From assembly GCA_029939875.1 (NCBI GenBank), contig JAOZSC010000003.1, forward strand, positions 5,928 to 19,574: DNA of 13,647 nucleotides, given 5' to 3'. The DNA is from Desulfobacterales bacterium (GTDB lineage: Bacteria; Desulfobacterota; Desulfobacteria; Desulfobacterales; JAFDCJ01). Position numbers and translations under genes: made by a program. The stretch's first letter is position 1, and each line of letters starts with the position of its first letter. Positions 8,631 through 13,647 of this stretch are shown here, piece by piece. Below the pieces are notes generated by a model, which saw nothing but the letters and a program-made list of their open reading frames with translations, was not told the DNA's origin and made no database searches.

Positions 8631-8665
8631 GGTTCAAGGTTTATCCGCATTCGGCGGATCGAACC
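8631..8665 (+). terminator. Hairpin just after the sulfurylase/kinase stop
   Basis: GGTTC (8631-8635) pairs with GAACC (8661-8665), and inside it ATCCGC (8643-8648) pairs with GCGGAT (8653-8658). It starts 8 nt past the stop codon, a usual terminator position, but no T-run follows. Transcript end protection or an imperfect terminator are both possible. Confidence 0.35.
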
Positions 8666-8689
8666 ACCAACATCGAATTTTGAATATGA

Positions 8690-8950
8690 AGTGCGGATGG
8701 AATTGCCAACGGCATCATCGTGGATCCCCTTGGCCTCGGAATCCCGGCGGACATTTCCGGCGGCGGCTCACATTCATCCACCTGCTTCATCACCAGTGCC
8801 TCCGGCTCGATTTTTCCCCGACTCTTTCACATCCGTTGCCAAATACGCGGGATTGAGCTGGCCCTGCTTTTTTTGGTGCCCCTGCTCGCGTGCCTGTTAA
8901 AACCCATCATCACGAAATTTCGTCCCTCATCCCGTCCCCGGCCACGATAG
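8690..8950 (+). pseudogene. 3' remnant of a choice-of-anchor U surface protein with a C-terminal tail
   Basis: Immediately after an in-frame TGA the frame reads SADGIANGIIVDPLGLGIP, which matches my memory of the end of the choice-of-anchor U domain (typically DADGVANGVIVDPSGP). It continues with a Gly/Ser linker, CFITSASGS, a hydrophobic helix (GIELALLFLVPLLACLL) and an Arg-rich end before TAG. Linker, Cys motif, helix and basic tail together resemble a C-terminal protein-sorting or anchoring signal of deltaproteobacterial surface proteins. There is no start codon with a ribosome-binding site, and the rest of the domain and the secreted body are missing, so this is a decayed gene end. A GTG at 8720 could make a 76-residue peptide, but no ribosome-binding site supports it. 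Confidence 0.6.
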
Positions 8951-8976
8951 CGAAAAAAGATATTCATCAGACCGCT

Positions 8977-9001
8977 GAGAGCGCTGAGAAAAACAAATAA
9001 T
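8977..9001 (+). repeat. Right copy of the 25-nt inverted repeat flanking the sulfurylase/kinase gene
   Basis: GAGAGCGCTGAGAAAAAC and the following AAATAAT match the reverse complement of 6835-6859 with one difference. The preceding CATCAGACCGCT is a looser match to the extended left copy. Confidence 0.7.
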
Positions 9002-9104
9002 GTGCCGGCTTCGCCGGAAAAGGCCAGCGTATTTTCAACTTATTTAATTCCACCTTCCGAATTCCAACTTCCCACTTCAATCGACTGTGTACTCATGGTA
9101 ACAG

Positions 9105-9122
9105 TGTGAACTATTTTGCACA
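9105..9122. promoter_or_regulatory. Possible enhancer-binding-protein site upstream of the sigma-54 promoter
   Basis: TGTGAACTATTTTGCACA is an imperfect palindrome of the form TGTG-N10-CACA. Its centre lies about 132 nt upstream of the predicted start at 9246, where upstream activator sites of sigma-54 promoters usually sit. A second loose inverted pair (ACTGT 9084-9088, ACAGT 9101-9105) abuts it. A CRP/FNR-like site is the alternative, but the spacing is 2 nt too long. Confidence 0.35.
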
Positions 9123-9219
9123 TATTTTGGTAAATAAACCTCCCAACTCGCGATTGCCTGCAGACTTGAAACATTTTAACTATATGATATCATAGATAAA
9201 GAAAAATCCATCCGGTTGA

Positions 9220-9235
9220 TGGTATGCCTCTTGCA
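9220..9235 (+). promoter_or_regulatory. Sigma-54 (RpoN) promoter
   Basis: TGGTATGCCTCTTGCA fits TGGCACG-N4-TTGCA at 10 of 12 defined positions, with GG (9221-9222) and GC (9233-9234) exactly 10 nt apart as RpoN requires. Transcription should begin about 12 nt after the GC, near 9246. There is no intact coding sequence downstream before a strong terminator. Confidence 0.65.
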
Positions 9236-9245
9236 TTAGTAACCT

Positions 9246-9362
9246 GCAGAAAGTGTACTGAATCCGGGATCAAGGGGTCGATTGCCCCAGTCCATAGCAA
9301 CAATTACCTCCCAACAGGAAATCCGAAGGTGACTTTGCCCACCTTCGGATTTCTATTTTTCC
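9246..9362 (+). ncRNA. Candidate sigma-54-dependent small RNA
   Basis: The span from the predicted RpoN start point to the U-tract of a perfect terminator is about 115 nt, a normal small-RNA length. No open frame with a ribosome-binding site lies within it. The transcript would contain a hairpin GGGG-TCGATTG-CCCC (9274-9288), then a mostly unpaired stretch (9289-9317) holding ACCTCCCAAC (9306-9315), which is complementary to Shine-Dalgarno sequences, then the terminator stem. This layout (5' hairpin, open C-rich seed, terminator) is typical of RNAs that block ribosome binding on target messages. I recognise no named family. The evidence is purely architectural. Confidence 0.5.
9318..9362 (+). 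terminator. Strong intrinsic terminator
   Basis: GAAATCCGAAGGTG (9318-9331) and CACCTTCGGATTTC (9340-9353) make a perfect 14-bp stem with an 8-nt loop, followed by TATTTTTCC on the plus strand. The other strand has no T-run, so it terminates rightward transcription. The only nearby upstream promoter is the sigma-54 site. Confidence 0.7.
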
Positions 9363-9371
9363 TTTCCGCCT

Positions 9372-9530
9372 ATCCCTATCCGCGTACTCGGCATAATCGG
9401 TGGCGAAGGTGCCCTGGAATGACCACTCGGATGCGGTGTCGCGGTTGTTGAAAAACCGGGCCTGCCAGACATAATCCGTGTCTTCTTCCAGGATCAGGCG
9501 GGGCACCTGCACTTCCAGCAGCGAAAATGA
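9372..9530 (-). pseudogene. Fragment of a surface-protein gene (fibronectin-like repeat before an anchor domain)
   Basis: On the minus strand the frame reads LEVQVPRLILEEDTDYVWQA then RFFNNRDTASEWSFQGTFAT and DYAEYADRD. This resembles the Fn3-like stretch (YTWRVRF.DN.GTASEWS..GTFTT) that precedes choice-of-anchor domains in deltaproteobacterial exported proteins, recalled from memory. The similarity stops on the left near the terminator stem (9318-9353) and on the right at the GC-rich palindrome (9535-9554), where the translation becomes non-natural. No signal peptide or proper start is present. It is probably part of the same ancestral gene, or a paralogue, as the remnant at 8690-8950, now facing it. 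Confidence 0.5.
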
Positions 9531-9534
9531 ATTG

Positions 9535-9554
9535 CCCCGCGGCAAGCCGCGGGG
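9535..9554. repeat. Perfect GC-rich palindrome
   Basis: CCCCGCGGC-AA-GCCGCGGGG is a 9-bp perfect stem with a 2-nt loop, followed by GTATCATCC-like sequence. The compact hairpin resembles REP-type elements. It marks the right edge of the gene fragment on its left. Confidence 0.5.
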
Positions 9555-9657
9555 TATCATCCAAATGTTTTTATCTATTTTATCGCATCAAGCTGCGGAG
9601 AATTATACCCGAAAAGAGATTAAGCATGGTGTCGCCATAATACGTTAATCACACTTC

Positions 9658-9684
9658 TTGACATATAACGCTTAACGTTATACG
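9658..9684 (+). promoter_or_regulatory. Operator-like palindrome with a TTGACA box upstream of the TIGR03790 gene
   Basis: TTGACA (9658-9663) is followed by the inverted repeat ATAACG (9665-9670)/CGTTAT (9676-9681) and an overlapping TATACG (9679-9684) as a possible -10, with a short 15-nt spacer. Such palindromes within promoters resemble the operators of HigBA- or RelBE-type toxin-antitoxin genes. No intact gene of that kind follows. Confidence 0.35.
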
Positions 9685-9864
9685 GCAATGATGCGTATGA
9701 GGTTGAAATTACAGATTATCATTATATGATCTTGATGTTGCCCGGGATGAATTGGAAGAAAAAATCAAACGCGAGGTAAAACCCTGCACATCCTGTACCG
9801 CATAAAAGGGTTTTCAAATCCTTGAACGCCGAACGGTGTGCCGTTTCCTGAAAGAAAATTTTTT

Positions 9865-11106
9865 ATGTTTGTAAAGTCGCCTTGGGTTCAGATATTATTG
9901 ATTGCCATGGTTATGTCGGCAACCTCTGCCGCAGCCCTTGAGCCGGATGAAGTGCTGGTGATCGCCAATCGCACAGCGGCTCACAGTGTCGAACTGGCAC
10001 AGTATTATATGCAAAAGCGGGGGATTCCTCCCGAAAACCTGCTGCTGCTGACGGTGGCCGAAAATGAAGTTTGCAGCCGCCTGGACTATGCGACAAATGT
10101 GGCCGGGCCGGTGCGAAAATTTCTTCAACGCGGCATTTCGCAGTCGCGCATTCGCTGCCTGGCGATAATGTATGGGCTGCCTCTGAAAGTCCGGCCCACA
10201 GAACCGGACACGGCTGATCGGGTGCCCCTCAAACTGTTGCTGGCTGAAAAAAGCGGCCTTGAAGCCCGGCTGGAGTCACTGATAGACAAAAAAGACAGCC
10301 GCACTGGCAGCCTGAAAACCCGGCTCCAGGAAATAGACCGGCAAATCGCACGACTGCGCCGATCCGACCAGTGGGCATCGCTGGGTTCTGAACTGGCACT
10401 GGTGCGGCTCAAGGACTACCCCCTGGGCGGCTGGATCGTCAACCCGTATTACTGGGGCCGCCGGAACCAAAAAACCAGCGTGCAAAAGGCCGATGTGCTG
10501 ATGGTCAGCCGCCTGGACGGCCCCACCCCGGAAATCGTCAAGCGCATCATTGATGACAGCCTGGCAGCCGAAAAAACCGGCCTGAAGGGCAGCGCGTATT
10601 TTGACGCCCGTTGGCCCGCCTCCGATGATAAGCCTGCATCGGCCTATGCGGTTTATGACCGTTCCATCCACCTGGCGGCCGGGCGGGTGGAAAAAAGCGG
10701 TCGCATGCCGGTGGTGGTCGAAGAAACGCAAAAATTGTTTCAGCCGGGCGAATGCCCGGATGCAGCCCTTTACTGCGGCTGGTACAGCCTGGCTAAATAT
10801 GTGGATGCCTTCTCCTGGCGGCCCGGGGCCGTCGCCTACCACATTGCCAGCGCGGAGTGCAGCACGCTTAAAAAAAAGGGCAGCCGGGTGTGGTGCAAGC
10901 GGATGCTGGAAAAAGGGGTGGCGGTCACCATCGGCCCGGTCAACGAGCCTTATGTCCAGGCCTTCCCGCCGCCGGAGTTGTTTTTCGGATTTCTGGTCGA
11001 AGGCTACCTGGACCTGGCGGAATGCTACCTGGCCAGCATCCCCTTCTGGTCCTGGAAGATGGTGCTCATTGGCGATCCGCTGTACCGCCCATTTAAAAGC
11101 CAGTGA
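9865..11106 (+). CDS. TIGR03790 family exported protein, function unknown
   Basis: The 413-residue product begins with a signal peptide (about 1-24: hydrophobic ILLIAMVMSAT then SAAA) and should be exported or lipid-free periplasmic. The body matches the widespread but uncharacterised TIGR03790 family: DEVLVIANRTAAHSVELAQYYMQKRGIP (in two stretches near 28-55), AIMYGLPLKV, GGWIVNPYYWG, MVSRLDGPT, GSAYFDARW, then a conserved C-terminal half with YCGWYSLAKYVDAFSWRPGA, AYHIASAEC, TIGPVNEPYVQAFPP and MVLIGDPLYRPF. A charged helical insert (about 128-175) looks like a coiled coil. The ATG at 9865 is preferred over an in-frame GTG at 9838 because the signal peptide starts there. The ribosome-binding site is weak. 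The histidine kinase gene follows within 65 nt and may be co-transcribed. A caspase/gingipain-like fold using the His and Cys of the C-terminal half is a loose guess. Confidence 0.82.
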   Translation: MFVKSPWVQILLIAMVMSATSAAALEPDEVLVIANRTAAHSVELAQYYMQKRGIPPENLLLLTVAENEVCSRLDYATNVAGPVRKFLQRGISQSRIRCLAIMYGLPLKVRPTEPDTADRVPLKLLLAEKSGLEARLESLIDKKDSRTGSLKTRLQEIDRQIARLRRSDQWASLGSELALVRLKDYPLGGWIVNPYYWGRRNQKTSVQKADVLMVSRLDGPTPEIVKRIIDDSLAAEKTGLKGSAYFDARWPASDDKPASAYAVYDRSIHLAAGRVEKSGRMPVVVEETQKLFQPGECPDAALYCGWYSLAKYVDAFSWRPGAVAYHIASAECSTLKKKGSRVWCKRMLEKGVAVTIGPVNEPYVQAFPPPELFFGFLVEGYLDLAECYLASIPFWSWKMVLIGDPLYRPFKSQ

Positions 11107-11169
11107 CTGATGGCAACAAAAATTTATATCGCCATGATCCACATGAAAACAACAAACCGGAAAGTCAAT

Positions 11170-13647
11170 ATGGAACACAAAACCATGAAGAAAACAAAAA
11201 AAATCCGGGTTCACTTCTGGGATCAGATGGTTTTGATCGCTTTGGGCCTGGCTTTGCTTTACACGGTTTTTGATTCGATCCTGTACATCTTTTTATCTTA
11301 TAACGTTGATTTTTTTCAACGGCTGCTCGGCGCGAACATGAGCGCCATCTGGAGCCGGATTGCCATTTTGTGCTTTTTCGTTATTTTCGGCGCCCACGCC
11401 CAGTTTACCATCAACCAACGTTCGGAGGCCGAAGCCGCCCTGCGCGAAAGCGAAGAAAAGTTCAGAACGATTGTCGAGACCGCCCCGGACGGCTATTACG
11501 AGGTGGACCTGGACGGACACTTTACCTTCTTCAATGATTCCATGTGCCAGATTATGGGCTATTCCCGCGTGGAAATGGAGGATATGAATCACCGCGACTC
11601 GCTGGATGAAGCCAATACCAAAAAACTGACCGACACCTTCAACCGGGTCCTGGAAAGCGGGGAGCCGGTACAGTCGTTGAACTGGACGCTGATCACCGCC
11701 GACGGTTCGCGGCGGTTCGTCGAATCGTCCATCTCCCTTATTAAAGATCCCCGGGGCCGGCCCACGGGGTTCGGTGGATTTTTGCGGGATGTGACCCAAC
11801 GCCAACGGGCGGAAGCGCTATACCGCGCCAAGCTGGCCGCGGAAGCCGCCAGCCGGACAAAAAGTGAATTTCTAGCCAGCATGAGCCATGAAATCCGAAC
11901 CCCGCTCAACGCCATCATCGGCCTGGTGGAACTGATGCTTCAATCCGAGCTGTCCTCCGATCAGCGCGAAGACCTGGACGTGGTCAAAGCCTCGGCCTAT
12001 TCCTTGTTGGCCATTATCAACAACATTCTGGATTTTTCCAAAATTGAAGCCGGCAAGCTGGAATTCGATAAGACTCCGTTCAGTCTTGAACGTTTCATGG
12101 ATGAAACCATGAAAATCATGGCCATGAAATCCCATGAAAAGGGCATCGAGCTGGCCTACCGGATCGCGCCCGGTGTTCCGAACCACCTGCTGGGCGATCC
12201 CACCCGCCTGCGCCAGGTCCTGCTGAACCTGGTGGACAATGCCGTCAAGTTTACCGACCGGGGTGAAGTTGTGGTCTCCGTTGCGGCCCTGAGCCAGACG
12301 GATTCCGAGGTGCAGCTTCACATCTCTGTGGTGGACACCGGGATCGGAATCCCCCTGGACAAGCAGCGCAGCATCTTCGGGGCCTACCACCAGGTGGACG
12401 CGGCCACCACGCGCCGTTACGGTGGAACCGGTCTGGGGCTGGCGGTTTCCGCGCAGCTCGTATCGATGATGGGCGGACGGATCAAGGTCAAAAGTCAGCC
12501 CGGACAGGGGAGCCGGTTCCGTTTTACGGCCCGCTTGCTCAAACAGAAGGGGGGGGCGTCCCCTCCGAAAACCGAAGCACACCCCGAGCTGGTCGGCCTG
12601 AATGTGCTGGTGGTGGATGACAACGCTTCCAGCCGCAAAATTTTAAAAGAAATCCTGGAAGGCTGGCAGATGAATGTACTGCTCGCATCGGATGCCCGGC
12701 AGGCCCGCCAGATTCTGCTTCCACCGGCCGCCGGTCCTAATCCTGATCCCGTGAAACTGGCCCTGATCGATTCGGACATGCCTGAAAACGACGGATTTTC
12801 CCTGGCCGCCTGGATAAAAGAGCAAAAACTTTTCGACCTGCGCATTGTCATGATGCTTACCCTCTCCCGGATCAAACGTCAAAATGAATTCGACCGGCTG
12901 GGCATCGCAGCCGGCATCATCAAACCGGCGGGGGTCGCCGAACTGTATGAAACCATCCTGGCGGCCCTGGACATTAAAATTCGCCAGCCTCAGCTTGCCT
13001 CCGCAGCCCGCCAATCTGCTCTTCGCCGGCCGGCCCGCTCACTGGATGTCCTGGCTGCCGAAGACACGCCCTTTAACCAGAAATTTATCATGCGACTGCT
13101 TGAACGCTGGCAACATCGAGCCACGCTGGTCGAAGACGGCCACCAGGTCCTGGAAGCACTCAAAAAGCAGCACTTCGATATCATCCTGATGGATGTGCAG
13201 ATGCCGGAAATGGACGGCCTGCAGACTACCCGGGCCATCCGCCGGGAAGAGCAAACCGGCGGCGGGCACATTCCCATCGTTGCCATGACGGCCCATGCCG
13301 TCAAAGGGGACCTGGAGCGCTGCCTGGAAGCCGGCATGGACGAGTATGTGTCCAAGCCCATCGATGCCGATAAGCTTTTTGACATCGTTGAAACGCTGAC
13401 GGCCAGCCCCGAACCCCCGGAAAAAACCGCTGATCCCCCCGCCGGTCTGGACAGGCAGATGCTGCTCAAGGCCTTTGATCATGACTGGGATTTTTTAAAA
13501 GAAGTTGTGGAGGTGTTTTTCGAGGATTATCCACGGCTGCTGGACAACCTTCGCAAGTCTTTTGAACAGGGTGATGCTGACAACTTGATGCGCGCGGCCC
13601 ACAGTCTCAAGGGCATCCTGCGAAATTTCCAAGCTGATGACGCCGCG
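11170..13647 (+). CDS. Hybrid histidine kinase: 2 TM, PAS, HisKA, HATPase, two receivers and HPt (partial, runs off the window)
   Basis: The frame is open to the last base. In order: two membrane helices (about 11230-11316 and 11347-11412), PAS (about 11452-11800), HisKA with [15 protein letters not shown] (phosphorylated His at 11887-11889), HATPase with [18 protein letters not shown] and [10 protein letters not shown], a first receiver (VVDDN, Asp at 12769-12771, Lys at 12922-12924), a second receiver ([10 protein letters not shown], Asp at 13192-13194, Lys at 13354-13356) and an HPt domain (AHSLKG, His at 13600-13602). All phosphorelay residues are present, so an internal His-Asp-His relay is expected. 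The signal is unknown; there is hardly any periplasmic loop, so sensing is probably by PAS or within the membrane. GGAAAG 5 nt before the ATG at 11170 favours that start. In-frame ATGs at 11110 (4 nt after the previous stop) and 11185 are alternatives. Closeness to the TIGR03790 gene suggests an operon. The response output lies elsewhere. Confidence 0.9.
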   Translation, partial: MEHKTMKKTKKIRVHFWDQMVLIALGLALLYTVFDSILYIFLSYNVDFFQRLLGANMSAIWSRIAILCFFVIFGAHAQFTINQRSEAEAALRESEEKFRTIVETAPDGYYEVDLDGHFTFFNDSMCQIMGYSRVEMEDMNHRDSLDEANTKKLTDTFNRVLESGEPVQSLNWTLITADGSRRFVESSISLIKDPRGRPTGFGGFLRDVTQRQRAEALYRAKLAAEAASRTKSEFLASMSHEIRTPLNAIIGLVELMLQSELSSDQREDLDVVKASAYSLLAIINNILDFSKIEAGKLEFDKTPFSLERFMDETMKIMAMKSHEKGIELAYRIAPGVPNHLLGDPTRLRQVLLNLVDNAVKFTDRGEVVVSVAALSQTDSEVQLHISVVDTGIGIPLDKQRSIFGAYHQVDAATTRRYGGTGLGLAVSAQLVSMMGGRIKVKSQPGQGSRFRFTARLLKQKGGASPPKTEAHPELVGLNVLVVDDNASSRKILKEILEGWQMNVLLASDARQARQILLPPAAGPNPDPVKLALIDSDMPENDGFSLAAWIKEQKLFDLRIVMMLTLSRIKRQNEFDRLGIAAGIIKPAGVAELYETILAALDIKIRQPQLASAARQSALRRPARSLDVLAAEDTPFNQKFIMRLLERWQHRATLVEDGHQVLEALKKQHFDIILMDVQMPEMDGLQTTRAIRREEQTGGGHIPIVAMTAHAVKGDLERCLEAGMDEYVSKPIDADKLFDIVETLTASPEPPEKTADPPAGLDRQMLLKAFDHDWDFLKEVVEVFFEDYPRLLDNLRKSFEQGDADNLMRAAHSLKGILRNFQADDAA

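Larger units (their letters stand above)
8951..9864. other. 914-base region without an intact gene
   Basis: The region holds a repeat arm, a sigma-54 promoter with an upstream palindrome, a small-RNA candidate ending in a strong terminator, a fragment of a surface-protein gene on the minus strand, a perfect GC-rich palindrome and an operator-like palindrome. Each is listed separately. The final 180 bases before the TIGR03790 gene contain only broken frames (see the rejected list). Confidence 0.6.

Noticed and set aside
8502..8900. 132-codon frame starting inside the APS kinase domain
   Set aside because: It begins out of frame within a real gene and its later part is a different frame from the recognisable surface-protein tail.
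9704..9805. Nucleotidyltransferase-type antitoxin tail (DLDVARDELEEKIKREV)
   Set aside because: The resemblance is only to a general charged helix pattern; the frame is short and interrupted, so no gene is called.
10276..11214. 312-codon minus-strand frame opposite the TIGR03790 gene
   Set aside because: His- and Phe-rich shadow translation; the plus strand shows conserved family motifs throughout.
11872..12582. 236-codon minus-strand frame opposite the kinase
   Set aside because: It overlaps the HisKA and HATPase coding region, whose motifs are complete on the plus strand.

Overview
The window looks like chromosomal DNA of a sulfate-reducer-type bacterium of the Desulfobacterota, most likely order Desulfobacterales. 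This is inferred, not proven. The grounds are the gene families (fused ATP sulfurylase/APS kinase, an RlhA-like U32 protein, an MJ0042 zinc-ribbon sensor, a many-domain hybrid histidine kinase, C-terminal tails of choice-of-anchor surface proteins), the moderately GC-rich codons, and intergenic palindromic repeats of a kind I associate with Desulfobacteraceae genomes.

Layout. (1) 75-1343, minus strand: enolase, with a strong sigma-70-like promoter at 1449-1477. A second promoter-like pair on the plus strand overlaps it head-on, followed by a leader (1459-1650) that can fold into a three-way junction. (2) 1651-4237, plus strand: two small winged-helix-like proteins of unknown function, then a membrane sensor. 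The sensor has an N-terminal zinc ribbon, a dCache domain and a HAMP domain but no output domain. (3) 4238-4402: a palindromic repeat element between convergent genes. (4) 4403-6385, minus strand: a U32 'peptidase' of the RlhA/YdcP type, probably an Fe-S tRNA/rRNA hydroxylation enzyme rather than a protease. (5) 6386-6907: a divergent intergenic region full of inverted repeats. (6) 6908-8623, plus strand: ATP sulfurylase fused to APS kinase, which would make PAPS. Two residues of its sulfurylase active-site motif look replaced.

(7) 8624-9864 has no intact gene and is the most interesting part. It holds two fragments, in opposite orientations, of a choice-of-anchor-U type surface protein. Between them lie a close match to a sigma-54 promoter (9220-9235), a possible activator-binding palindrome about 130 nt upstream of its start point, and a perfect 14-bp stem with a U-rich tail about 75-115 nt downstream. 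Together they look like the gene of a sigma-54-dependent small RNA of about 115 nt, with an exposed anti-Shine-Dalgarno stretch. No name for it is recognised.

(8) 9865-11106, plus strand: an exported protein of the uncharacterised TIGR03790 family. (9) 11170 to the window end, plus strand: a membrane hybrid histidine kinase (2 TM, PAS, HisKA, HATPase, two receivers, HPt), cut by the window edge. The last two genes are close enough to be co-transcribed. The window as a whole mixes a housekeeping gene (enolase), RNA modification, PAPS synthesis and at least two independent signalling modules, separated by repeat-rich intergenic DNA.
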